From assembly GCA_001770785.1 (NCBI GenBank), contig MERZ01000089.1, forward strand, positions 13,110 to 21,158: 8,049 bases of DNA. Reading direction: 5' to 3'. This document shows positions 1 through 6,174 of this stretch, piece after piece (position 1 is the stretch's first letter; every line of letters starts with the position of its first letter). The notes below the pieces were generated by a model. The model worked only from the letters and a program-made list of their open reading frames with translations. It ran no database searches and was not told where the DNA came from. Source of the stretch: Burkholderiales bacterium RIFCSPHIGHO2_12_FULL_61_11. GTDB lineage: Bacteria; Pseudomonadota; Gammaproteobacteria; Burkholderiales; Burkholderiaceae_C. Position numbers and translations under genes: made by a program.

Positions 1-941
1 CCGTGGCCGGCCTGCCCGAGATCGCTGCTGGCGGCCAGGGCGGCTTGCTTGATGTGGTGCTGGATGGCGACTTTGCCAGCAACCGCCAGCTGTATTTCTG
101 TTTTTCTGAACCCGCGCCCGTGGGTAACGGCAACAGCACGGCACTCGCGCGTGCCACCCTGAGCGCGGACGACACCCGGCTGGAAAACGTCAAAGTCATT
201 TTCAGCCAGAGGCCCAAAGTGGCCAGCACGGCCCACTTCGGCTGCCGCATTGTTGAAAGTCGCACGCCCGGCGTGAAGGGCCAGCCCGACGGCAAGCTGT
301 TTTTAACGCTGGGCGAGCGCTTTTCGCGCAAGGAAGACGCGCAAACGCTTGACAACCATCATGGCAAGCTGATTCGCATCAACAAGGATGGCTCCGTGCC
401 ACCAGACAACCCCTTTGTGGGCAGGGCCGGGGCCTTGCCGGAAATCTGGAGCTACGGCCATCGCAATGCCCAAGGTGCCACGCTCGCGCCCGACGGCACG
501 CTCTGGATGCACGAGCACGGCCCGCAGGGTGGCGACGAAATCAACCTTCCCAGGGCGGGTGGCAACTACGGCTGGCCGGTGATTACCTATGGTGAAAACT
601 ACGGCGGCGGCAAGATTGGCGAGGGCCTGACCCGCAAAGCCGGCATGGAGCAGCCTTGGCACTATTGGGTGCCGTCGATTGCGCCCTCGGGCATGACTTT
701 TCTGACCAGCGATCGCTATGGCAAGGCGTGGCAGGGCAACCTTTTTGTGGGATCACTCAAGTTCGCCTACCTGGACCGCATTGAGCTGTCTGAGCCCTTT
801 GGCGGCAAGGTGCTTCGCGAAAGCAAACTTTTGACCGAGGTGGGCGAACGCATTCGCGACGTGCGGCAGGGCCCCGATGGCCTGCTCTATGTGCTGACCG
901 ACAGCCCCAACGGCAAGCTGATACGACTGTTGCCTAATTGA
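1..941 (+). CDS. yliI: PQQ-dependent aldose sugar dehydrogenase, YliI/Asd type (5' partial)
   Basis: A soluble, normally periplasmic beta-propeller enzyme that oxidises aldose sugars with PQQ as cofactor. The frame is open from base 3 and the window starts inside the gene; the GTG at base 3 is unlikely to be the true start, because family members are about 370 residues and begin some 55-80 residues earlier, with a signal peptide. Seen in the 312 residues present: a GGQGGLLDVVLD block (10-21), LFLTLGERF (99-107), the hallmark EIWSYGHRNAQG (147-158), then WMHEHGPQGGDEIN (168-181) and NYGWPVITYG (188-197), which carry the His/Arg/Asp residues typical of the PQQ and substrate site. A C-terminal RDVRQGPDGLLYVLTD block (from about residue 287) closes the propeller. 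The C-terminus looks complete, with TGA at 939-941. It is convergent with the exporter gene, 17 bases apart. Assignment to the YliI branch of the glucose/sorbosone dehydrogenase family is strong; the exact sugar is unknown. Confidence 0.9.
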   Translation, partial: VAGLPEIAAGGQGGLLDVVLDGDFASNRQLYFCFSEPAPVGNGNSTALARATLSADDTRLENVKVIFSQRPKVASTAHFGCRIVESRTPGVKGQPDGKLFLTLGERFSRKEDAQTLDNHHGKLIRINKDGSVPPDNPFVGRAGALPEIWSYGHRNAQGATLAPDGTLWMHEHGPQGGDEINLPRAGGNYGWPVITYGENYGGGKIGEGLTRKAGMEQPWHYWVPSIAPSGMTFLTSDRYGKAWQGNLFVGSLKFAYLDRIELSEPFGGKVLRESKLLTEVGERIRDVRQGPDGLLYVLTDSPNGKLIRLLPN

Positions 942-958
942 AATTTATCCAGGTGATC

Positions 959-1618
959 TCAGATCGGTTGCGCCGCCTGCTGGCCGCGTTTGACAAAAAA
1001 CAGACCCGCCCCCACCGCCATGAGCAGGCCGCCGAACAGGCGGTTTTGCAGCTTGATGGCCTGCGCGTTTTTCAACAGCGCTTGCAATCGGCTGGCCGCA
1101 AATGCATAGCCGTGCATCACCAGGCTGTCCACCGCCACCGTGGTCAGCGCGATGACGAGCAGCTGGAGCCAAAGCGGGCGGCTCGGGCTGATGAACTGCG
1201 GCAGCACCGCCACCATGAACAAAATGCCTTTGGGATTGCTCACATTGGTCAGAAACCCGGCGAGCCAGCGCCGGCCTGCAGGCAGCGCGTTAACGCTGTT
1301 GGCGGGTTGGCCCATAGCGTCGGCCGTCAAGGCGCTTGATGAACGCCACTGTGCCCAGCCGATATAAATCAGGTAGGCCGCGCCCAGGGTTTTGACAATG
1401 CTGAAGGCCAGCTCAGAGGCCACCAGCAGCGACCCCACGCCGGCACCGGCCACCAGCAGGATCACCAGCAGTCCGGTCTGCAGTCCGGCGATGGTTGCGC
1501 GGGTTTTTCTCACGCCGTAGCTCAGGCCGTGACTCATCGCCAGAATGGCCCCCGAGCCTGGGGAGATTGCAATCAGGAGGGAAGCGAGTAAATAAGCGGT
1601 CCAGGTGTGAATGGCCAT
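959..1618 (-). CDS. LysE/RhtB family amino-acid exporter
   Basis: An inner-membrane exporter of the LysE/RhtB superfamily, which expels amino acids or derivatives such as homoserine, threonine and homoserine lactone. The 219-residue length is normal for the family. Seen: an N-terminal hydrophobic helix ending in the signature SPGSGAILAMSHGLSYG (19-35), further membrane segments near 45-68 and 72-90, and the conserved second-half motif NVSNPKGILFMVAVLPQF (125-142). Two more hydrophobic segments follow (about 152-175 and 195-210), giving five to six helices. The start at 1618 places the usual short MA(I/F)HTW N-terminus directly before the first helix; no strong ribosome site precedes it. It is divergent from the permease operon, with fewer than 100 bases between the starts. 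The sequence looks closer to the RhtB (homoserine lactone efflux-like) branch than to LysE, but the substrate cannot be read from the sequence. Confidence 0.9.
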   Translation of the reverse strand: MAIHTWTAYLLASLLIAISPGSGAILAMSHGLSYGVRKTRATIAGLQTGLLVILLVAGAGVGSLLVASELAFSIVKTLGAAYLIYIGWAQWRSSSALTADAMGQPANSVNALPAGRRWLAGFLTNVSNPKGILFMVAVLPQFISPSRPLWLQLLVIALTTVAVDSLVMHGYAFAASRLQALLKNAQAIKLQNRLFGGLLMAVGAGLFFVKRGQQAAQPI

Positions 1619-1713
1619 AGCTTGTTATGTTCTGGTCTCGGGTGATATCAGGGGAGGCCGGTGAAGCAAGCATCCTACAGGCAATGGGCAGGCTCCCCAG
1701 TTATCATGCCCTG
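1619..1713. promoter_or_regulatory. Divergent intergenic region with a possible leader hairpin
   Basis: This is the only space between the divergent exporter gene and the MCE operon, so promoters for both probably lie here or overlap the gene starts. I see no convincing -35/-10 pair. An inverted repeat is present: GGGGAG at 1651-1656 pairs with CTCCCC at 1693-1698, and CC at 1658-1659 with GG at 1691-1692, leaving one bulged base and a 31-base loop. In the permease mRNA this could form a hairpin just upstream of the chosen start at 1714. The permease frame stays open upstream to 1627, so the region could partly be coding if an earlier start is used. Confidence 0.35.
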
Positions 1714-2514
1714 ATGACGAAGCTCACTTTGTACAGCCGACTGACGCGAACCGGTCACGGTGCAGTGCAGTGGCTCATCGAATGGTGGCGTCTGGTGCAT
1801 CTGGGCGCTGTGCTTTTGGTGCTGACCCTCTCGCCATCAAGTTACAGCGCCGAGAGCCGCGGGGTGCTGGCACGGCACATCTACCTCAATACCGCGCCCA
1901 TTCTCCTGGGGTTTACCGTGCTGTGCGCACTGGTGACCGTGGTCATTACGCGCATCGTGCTGGTGACCGCGCTGAGTTATGGCCTGTCGCAATATGCGCT
2001 GCAGGTGGTCATCCGGGTCCTGGTGCTGGAGCTGATTCCCCTGACGGCGGCGCTGTTTGTGGCGCTGCGCTGCACCATTCCCGACGGTGCGGAACTCACG
2101 GCGATGCAGGCCAGCGGCGAGCTCGACGACATGCGCCGGCGCGGCATTGATCCGGTGCGGCGCGAGGTGCTGCCGCGGGTGGTTGCCGGCATGTTCTCGG
2201 GCATTACGCTGGCAGCGCTGAGCAGCCTGGTGGCGCTGGTGGTGGCGTATGTGGTTGGCTATGGTTTCACCGTGTCGGGCATGGCGGCCTATACCCGCCT
2301 GTTTGGCCAGGTATTCAGCCCGGCGGTCACGCTGATCTTTGTTCTCAAGACGCTGCTTTTTTGCCTGGCCGTGTCGCTGATTCCCATGGCCTCGGCCCTG
2401 TACGGCATGCGTGGCGCCAGTGTGCGAACCAGCGCCGAAATGCGTGGCCTGGTCCGCATGTTTGCCGTGATATTGCTGATTGAAGTGGCCTCGCTCGTCG
2501 GCAACTACTATTGA
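1714..2514 (+). CDS. MlaE-family ABC transporter permease
   Basis: Inner-membrane permease subunit of an MCE/Mla-type lipid transporter. With the ATG at 1714 it has 266 residues, the usual MlaE length. Seen: an amphipathic N-terminus with WLIEWWRLVHLG (20-31) and membrane segments near 60-86, 96-119, 160-185, 203-230 and 247-264. The family core is ELIPLTAALFVALR (106-119) followed by a cytoplasmic stretch with ELDDMRRRGIDPVRREVLPR (136-155). The latter corresponds to the conserved loop of MlaE proteins that contacts the ATPase, so ATPase coupling is probably intact. The glycine-rich MlaE segment after ALFVALR is diverged (RCTIPDGAEL), which marks this as a distant member. Start choice is uncertain: in-frame ATGs also occur at 1627 and 1684, none with a good ribosome site. 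It is the first gene of the operon, 18 bases before the MCE gene. No ATP-binding subunit is encoded next to it, which is unusual because permease and ATPase genes are normally adjacent. Confidence 0.85.
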   Translation: MTKLTLYSRLTRTGHGAVQWLIEWWRLVHLGAVLLVLTLSPSSYSAESRGVLARHIYLNTAPILLGFTVLCALVTVVITRIVLVTALSYGLSQYALQVVIRVLVLELIPLTAALFVALRCTIPDGAELTAMQASGELDDMRRRGIDPVRREVLPRVVAGMFSGITLAALSSLVALVVAYVVGYGFTVSGMAAYTRLFGQVFSPAVTLIFVLKTLLFCLAVSLIPMASALYGMRGASVRTSAEMRGLVRMFAVILLIEVASLVGNYY

Positions 2515-2532
2515 CCTCGAATTGCAAATCCT

Positions 2533-3552
2533 ATGAGTTCACTTCACGACCCTCTACCGCCGCAGCCAGCTCCGCCTGTCGAGCCGGAGGCCTCGCTGCA
2601 GAGCGCAGCGGCTTCCACCGCTCAGGTGGCCAGCCTGGAGTTCAAGGCCAGGCTGTTGCTGGTCTTCATGCTGCTGCTGTTGTGCGGCTCGGCCCTTTAC
2701 GTGCTGTACGCCCGTGGCGCGTTCGAGGCCACCCAGAAACTGGTGCTGATGGCAGACGACTCCGAAGGGGTAGTGATTGGCATGGACCTGACGTTTTCCG
2801 GGTTTCCGATTGGCCGGGTACGGCGCATCGAGCTGGCCGAAGACGGCAAGGCGCGCATTCTGGTCGATGTCGCCGCCAAGGACGCGCACTGGTTGCGCAC
2901 CAGCAGCGTCTTCACGCTGGTCCGCGGCATTGTGGGGAGCACCAACATCCGCGCCTACTCCGGCATCCTGACCGACCCGGCGCTGCCTGACGGCGCTGTG
3001 CGCAGCGTGCTGCAGGGCGACGCCAGCGCGGAAATTCCCAGAGTGATTTCCGCCGCCAAGGAATTGATCGAAAACCTCAACGCCCTGACCGGCAGCAGCG
3101 GCTCGGTGGGGACCAGCCTGGCCAACCTGCAGATCCTGACCACAAGGCTCAATGGCCCGGGCGGCGCACTCACGGTCTTGCTCGGCAGCGAGCAGGAGGC
3201 AAAAAAAATCATTCTCACGCTGGACCGCGCCAACGCGCTGCTGACCAAACTCGATGGTCTGGCTGCCAAAGCCGATACCCAGATGTTTGGCGAGAAGGGC
3301 GTGATGCCGGAAACCCGCGCCACCATTGTTCAGCTCAATACCTTGCTGGGTGAAGCGCACACCAGTCTTAAAAAGGTCGACGCCGTGTTGCTCGATGCCC
3401 AGGCCGTCAGCGGCAATGTCAAGGACGCCACGGCCGATCTGGGCGCCCTGCGCGGCGAGGTCGATGCCAACCTGCGCAAGATTGAAAGCCTGGTCAACGA
3501 GATCAACCGGAAATGGCCGTTTGCCCGTGATACGGAGATCAAGTTGCCATGA
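2533..3552 (+). CDS. MlaD/MCE-domain lipid-transport protein
   Basis: Inner-membrane-anchored periplasmic component of an MCE transporter; MCE domains form hexameric rings that carry phospholipid or other hydrophobic molecules. The protein has 339 residues. Seen: a proline-rich cytoplasmic N-terminus (1-35), one membrane segment (about 39-60) and an MCE domain (about 66-145). The domain contains the typical GVVIGMDLTFSGFPIGRV (79-96) and, further on, GSTNIRAYSG (135-144). A long helical region follows (about 165-325) with heptad-like leucine and isoleucine spacing, suited to a coiled-coil tube or needle extension. The tail NRKWPFARDTEIKLP (325-339) looks like a conserved end motif of this subgroup. 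The long C-terminus makes it more like the PqiB/YebT or mycobacterial Mce style than short E. coli MlaD, though with only one MCE domain. Its stop overlaps the next start by 4 bp, implying translational coupling to the lipoprotein. Confidence 0.9.
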   Translation: MSSLHDPLPPQPAPPVEPEASLQSAAASTAQVASLEFKARLLLVFMLLLLCGSALYVLYARGAFEATQKLVLMADDSEGVVIGMDLTFSGFPIGRVRRIELAEDGKARILVDVAAKDAHWLRTSSVFTLVRGIVGSTNIRAYSGILTDPALPDGAVRSVLQGDASAEIPRVISAAKELIENLNALTGSSGSVGTSLANLQILTTRLNGPGGALTVLLGSEQEAKKIILTLDRANALLTKLDGLAAKADTQMFGEKGVMPETRATIVQLNTLLGEAHTSLKKVDAVLLDAQAVSGNVKDATADLGALRGEVDANLRKIESLVNEINRKWPFARDTEIKLP

Positions 3553-4226
3553 ACACTCGCGCGATGAAACTTGCCGTAACGCTGATCGGAGCCTTGCTGC
3601 TTGGCGCCTGCGCCAGCGGACCCAAGCCGCTGGACTGGCAACTCGAAGCCAAAGGTGCCATGGAGCGTTCGGTGGCCGCCTATATGCAAGGCAACAGCCG
3701 GGTCGAACTGGCCGAGTTCGAGCGCGCGCGCAGCCAGCTCGCGCGCACCGGCCGCGCCGACCTGCTGGGCACAGCCGAGCTGCTGCACTGCGCCACCCGC
3801 GTCGCCAGCCTGGTGTTTGAGCCCTGCGCCGGGTTTGAAATGCTGCGGCGTGACGCCTCCGAGGCCCAGCGCGCCTACGCCGATTACCTGCGTGGGCAGG
3901 TGTCGCCGCAAAGCATCGCCATGCTGCCTGCCCCGCAACGCGCTGCCGCCGCTGGGGCTACGGGTGCCGTTCAGGGCATTGCAGATCCGCTGTCGCAACT
4001 GGTCGCGGCAGGCGTGCTGCTGCAGACCGGCAAGGCCAGCCCGGCGGTCATCGACCAGGCGATCGAGACGGCCTCGGCCCAAGGCTGGCGTCGCCCGCTG
4101 CTGGCCTGGCTGAATCTGCAGGCCCTGCGCACAGAGCAGTCGGGTGACGCTGAAGGAGCCGCGCGGCTGCATCGGCGTATCGAACTGACGCAAGGCAGCG
4201 CTTCACCAGTGAAGGCGGGCAAGTGA
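3549..4226 (+). CDS. Lipoprotein of unknown family in the MCE operon
   Basis: A predicted 225-residue lipoprotein, not recognised as a named family. Seen: a signal peptide with a positive start (MNTRAMK) and hydrophobic core (8-18), then the lipobox LGAC with the acylated Cys at 21. Residue 22 is Ala, not Asp, which favours sorting to the outer membrane. The mature part is Ala/Arg/Leu-rich and helical, with repeat-like helical pairs (about 35-70 and 165-210) reminiscent of TPR folds, although no clear TPR consensus is visible. Cys81 and Cys93 could form a periplasmic disulfide. A GGAG at 3534-3537 precedes the ATG, and the start overlaps the stop of the MCE gene as ATGA. By position it could stand in for the PqiC-type auxiliary lipoprotein found in many MCE operons, but I see no sequence resemblance to PqiC. 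An outer-membrane docking role is inference from context only. Confidence 0.8.
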   Translation: MNTRAMKLAVTLIGALLLGACASGPKPLDWQLEAKGAMERSVAAYMQGNSRVELAEFERARSQLARTGRADLLGTAELLHCATRVASLVFEPCAGFEMLRRDASEAQRAYADYLRGQVSPQSIAMLPAPQRAAAAGATGAVQGIADPLSQLVAAGVLLQTGKASPAVIDQAIETASAQGWRRPLLAWLNLQALRTEQSGDAEGAARLHRRIELTQGSASPVKAGK

Positions 4227-4525
4227 GCTACCGCCTCAAGCTTTATGCCTGTGAGGACGTTTCCAGGGAGGAGTTGCAGGCGGCCGAGCAGCGCTTTAAA
4301 GCGGCACTGGAAGCGACGCTGGGTGACGCGAGCCTGGTCGCACCGGTGTACGCCGCGTACATGAAAATTGTGGCGGCCCATGGCGAAACACCGGCGGACG
4401 AGGCGCTTTCGACCGGCGAGCTGGAAATCTTCAGCCAGTGGCAGGCGGCCGAGTCCGCCGCTGTCACGGCCGCCTTGGGCCCCAATCGCTACATGGGCGA
4501 TGCGCAGTTCGAGATTCGTGGCTGA
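4223..4525 (+). CDS. Small hypothetical protein at the end of the MCE operon
   Basis: A 100-residue protein that I do not recognise. It starts with GTG, overlapping the lipoprotein stop as GTGA, and a purine-rich ribosome-site-like AAGGCGGG lies at 4212-4219. The overlap and shared strand support a real gene translated with the operon. It has no signal peptide or membrane segment, so it is probably cytoplasmic. It is acidic and mostly helical: strongly amphipathic over about 14-34 (EELQAAEQRFKAALEATL) and again over 60-85, with a short N-terminal strand (SYRLKLYAC, 2-10). The last residues (NRYMGDAQFEIRG) look like a closing strand. A cytoplasmic partner for a lipid transporter is possible, but nothing in the sequence shows it. 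Confidence 0.7.
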   Translation: MSYRLKLYACEDVSREELQAAEQRFKAALEATLGDASLVAPVYAAYMKIVAAHGETPADEALSTGELEIFSQWQAAESAAVTAALGPNRYMGDAQFEIRG

Positions 4526-4557
4526 TTGCGTTGCCAACCCTTTTCCTGAATCCAATG

Positions 4558-4620
4558 TTGCTATAAAAAACATGGCTGCTTGCGCCTGTACTTATTGGGC
4601 TAGAGGCTTTTTTCATGCTA
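4558..4620. repeat. Short intergenic hairpin repeat, Comamonadaceae-type (single copy here)
   Basis: An AT-rich element in the gap after the MCE operon. GCTAT at 4560-4564 pairs with ATGGC at 4572-4576 around a 7-base A-rich loop, with one G-T pair. Next comes GCTGCTTGCGCC (4575-4586), then GGGCTAGAGGC (4597-4607) and a run of six T (4608-4613). From memory, the arrangement hairpin, then GCTGCTTGCGC, then GGGCTAGAGGC, is a frequent intergenic element in Comamonadaceae genomes; I cannot check this here and see only one copy in the window. The GCCT (4584-4587) / AGGC (4604-4607) pair before the T run could also give a weak terminator for the operon on the plus strand. The surrounding 4526-4774 holds no other clear feature besides the leader of the next gene. 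Confidence 0.5.
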
Positions 4621-4774
4621 AAAATCCGGGGAACAGGGCTGGGCGGCAAATTCAATCTTTTTGGTGCTCCCGGCACGCAGCTGGCAGTCGGACCGTAAAA
4701 TTTGGCACCGTGGTGCCGCGCCAATCTGTCAGCGCGACCCGTTGATCCGAATTTTTAACCTGAGTGATTGCGCA

Positions 4775-5305
4775 TTGACCGACTCCCGCCTCCCGTTGCC
4801 TGATCTGGCCGAATCCCCCGCCGAACCCTTTGTTAAAACACAGGAGCCGCGTCTTTGGCGTGGCGAAGGCTGGACTGCGCAAGTCCTGAAAAATGAGGAC
4901 GACGACGGCTGGGCCGTCGCGATGATCAAGGACGGCGAGCCCGAGCCCGCGCTGGTCGGGCCCTGGACCATGGGGCGCGACAAAAAGAACCCCAAACCGC
5001 TGGATGGACACGCATTCAGTACACTGGTCAAGACCGCCTCGGAATTTGTGCGCAGGCATGAGCAGCAACTGCACGCAACGCTGCACCAGCGCATCACGGT
5101 GACGGCAAAATCGGCCCGAATCACCGTCTCGCTCGATATCGAGCCGGACGAAGACAACCCCTTCGCCCTGCTCAGCGCATACGATGAGGGCGAGGAAGGA
5201 GGCGAACCGTTGGCGCAGCTGCGCGTGGCCGCGTCGTTCAAGCTCAGCCGCGCCAGCGCCACGCTTTGGGTCGAGAACGACTTTCGCAAACCGGCTGAGC
5301 GGTAA
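4775..5305 (+). CDS. Conserved-looking hypothetical protein (probable TTG start)
   Basis: A protein of 176 residues if started at the TTG at 4775, where the sequence turns into a plausible N-terminus (TDSRLPLPD). The frame stays open upstream to a TTG at 4661, but that part is rich in Trp, Arg and Cys and reads like untranslated leader. No in-frame ATG exists near the start. I do not recognise a family. Seen: an acidic, Pro-rich start; the motif LWRGEGWTAQVLKNEDDDGWAVAM (27-50), of which the central GEGWTAQVLKNED is the clearest block; then GPWTMGRDKKNPKPLDG (62-78), a helix (81-104) and a beta-rich C-terminal half (105-170) with alternating hydrophobic residues and an acidic loop (DEGEEGGE). 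It has no signal peptide or membrane segment, so it is probably cytoplasmic. It stands alone, with no same-strand neighbour within 240 bases on either side. Confidence 0.72.
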   Translation: MTDSRLPLPDLAESPAEPFVKTQEPRLWRGEGWTAQVLKNEDDDGWAVAMIKDGEPEPALVGPWTMGRDKKNPKPLDGHAFSTLVKTASEFVRRHEQQLHATLHQRITVTAKSARITVSLDIEPDEDNPFALLSAYDEGEEGGEPLAQLRVAASFKLSRASATLWVENDFRKPAER

Positions 5306-5357
5306 GCACGCCGCCTGATCTTCGTGGTGCCTGCGGGACTGACTTTGACGCTGCCAC

Positions 5358-5504
5358 GATGTTTTCGGCTTCCTGCGCTTTGCGCCATTCGTTCATCACA
5401 AAGGCATCGTTCACCGACAGGCAGATGACATCGTCGATGCCGTTGGCCTTAAGACGAATGAACAGCCGCAAGGCAAGAGGGCAGGACAAAATGATGCTCG
5501 GCAA
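5358..5504 (-). pseudogene. Remnant of a Prx5-type peroxiredoxin gene
   Basis: On the minus strand this stretch encodes LKANGIDDVICLSVNDAFVM followed by NEWRKAQEAENI (about 5453 down to 5358). This closely matches the middle of Prx5/hybrid-type peroxiredoxins, which carry VxxIxCxSVND(A/T)FVMxAW and then AENI. Downstream of AENI the frame continues to 5244 but loses all resemblance to the family, where an IPDGNGEFT-like segment should follow. Upstream, LPSII near 5504 may be a degraded trace of the helix after the active site. The catalytic PGAFTPTC region is not found, and there is no room for the remaining 100-plus residues. It is therefore a fragment left by deletion, not a working gene. 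The open frame in which it sits (5244-5525) overlaps the end of the plus-strand gene. Confidence 0.65.
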
Positions 5505-5518
5505 GTCGAGCTGTTTGC

Positions 5519-5539
5519 ATGACAAAATGGTCGTGTCAT
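5519..5539. promoter_or_regulatory. Perfect 6-bp inverted repeat upstream of the DUF2721 gene
   Basis: ATGACA at 5519-5524 and TGTCAT at 5534-5539 form a perfect dyad around a 9-base spacer, 25 bases before the ATG at 5565. The layout suits an operator for a dimeric regulator, or a promoter-proximal hairpin, but a dyad this short can also occur by chance. I could not find a clear -35/-10 pair nearby. The whole 5306-5564 gap holds this element, the peroxiredoxin remnant and the ribosome site of the next gene. Confidence 0.25.
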
Positions 5540-5564
5540 CAACCTAATGCCGCTGGAGCCCTGA

Positions 5565-6020
5565 ATGATTTTTGCGCCTGACCTTGCGACGGTCACCCAC
5601 GGCATCCAGCTGGCCGTGGCGCCGGTGTTTCTTATGACGGCGGTGTCTGGGATGATTGCCGCGGTGGCTGGCCGTCTGGCCCGCATCATTGACCGCGCAC
5701 GCCTGCTTGAAAACCGGCTGGAAGCGGGGGGTATTGAAGAGTCGCGGGCAATCACGATGTACAAGGAATTGCGCCAGTTGAGGCGCCGCGGCTGGCTCGT
5801 GAACAGCTGCATTGCCTTGCTGACCTTCTGCGCGATTTTGATCGGAACCACCATTGTTTTGCTGTTCCTCGGCGAGACCAGTGACCTGTCGATCCCCAGA
5901 TTTGCCACGATGAGCTTTCTGTCCGGCGTGGCCTTTTTTTTGCTGGCGCTGCTGTGTTTTTTAGCCGAAACCGTGGTGGCCACGCGGCTGCTCAAATTTG
6001 CGGAATTGCCTGCCAAGTAA
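5565..6020 (+). CDS. DUF2721 family membrane protein
   Basis: A 151-residue inner-membrane protein of the DUF2721 family, whose function is unknown. Seen: an N-terminal amphipathic stretch, then three membrane segments at about 17-37, 80-103 and 114-139. Between the first two lies a charged cytoplasmic helix with the family motif GRLARIIDRARLLE (36-49) and ITMYKELRQLRRRGWLV (63-79). Length and three-helix layout match the family. A GGAG at 5555-5558, six bases before the ATG, supports the start. It is probably monocistronic: a terminator-like hairpin follows at 6098. The family assignment rests on the motif and the topology. Confidence 0.85.
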   Translation: MIFAPDLATVTHGIQLAVAPVFLMTAVSGMIAAVAGRLARIIDRARLLENRLEAGGIEESRAITMYKELRQLRRRGWLVNSCIALLTFCAILIGTTIVLLFLGETSDLSIPRFATMSFLSGVAFFLLALLCFLAETVVATRLLKFAELPAK

Positions 6021-6097
6021 CGCAGACCATGCTGTTGCGTCAGGGTTCACTGAATAAGCATTAATAGTGGCCGTAACGCCCATTTTGCGTGTTATGA

Positions 6098-6121
6098 GCC
6101 ATAAAAAAATATGGCATTTTT
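6098..6121 (+). terminator. Possible rho-independent terminator after the DUF2721 gene
   Basis: GCCATA (6098-6103) pairs with TATGGC (6110-6115) around a six-A loop and is followed by A and five T (6116-6121). The stem is short and AT-rich, so it would be a weak terminator, but it sits alone in the AT-rich gap 6021-6174 on the expected strand. The rest of that gap is AT-rich, with no gene; it should also hold the promoter of the hydrolase gene, for which I see no clear hexamers. Confidence 0.4.
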
Positions 6122-6174
6122 AAATCAGCAGCAGATAAATTTAAGCCTTCTTTACATCATTTTCAGGAATTAAT

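Noticed and set aside
955..965. Palindrome GATCT-C-AGATC between the convergent first two genes
   Set aside because: A one-base centre cannot form a hairpin loop and there is no T run, so it is not a terminator; probably chance.
938..1367. Plus-strand open frames across 938-1367
   Set aside because: They run antisense to the LysE/RhtB exporter and have Arg/His/Gln-rich, non-family composition; they are shadows of a GC-rich gene.
2511..2990. 159-codon plus-strand frame overlapping the MCE gene
   Set aside because: Arg/Gly/Ala-rich composition and full overlap with the well-supported MCE frame.
3330..4193. 287-codon minus-strand frame opposite the lipoprotein gene
   Set aside because: Long only because of high GC content; no motifs, while the sense strand shows a lipobox and coupled starts.
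4696..4701. TAAAAT as a -10 box for the 4775 gene
   Set aside because: No -35-like hexamer at 16-18 bases upstream; a lone AT-rich hexamer is not sufficient.
5359..5547. 62-codon plus-strand frame in the 5306-5564 gap
   Set aside because: It is the antisense of the peroxiredoxin remnant and has no protein-like features of its own.
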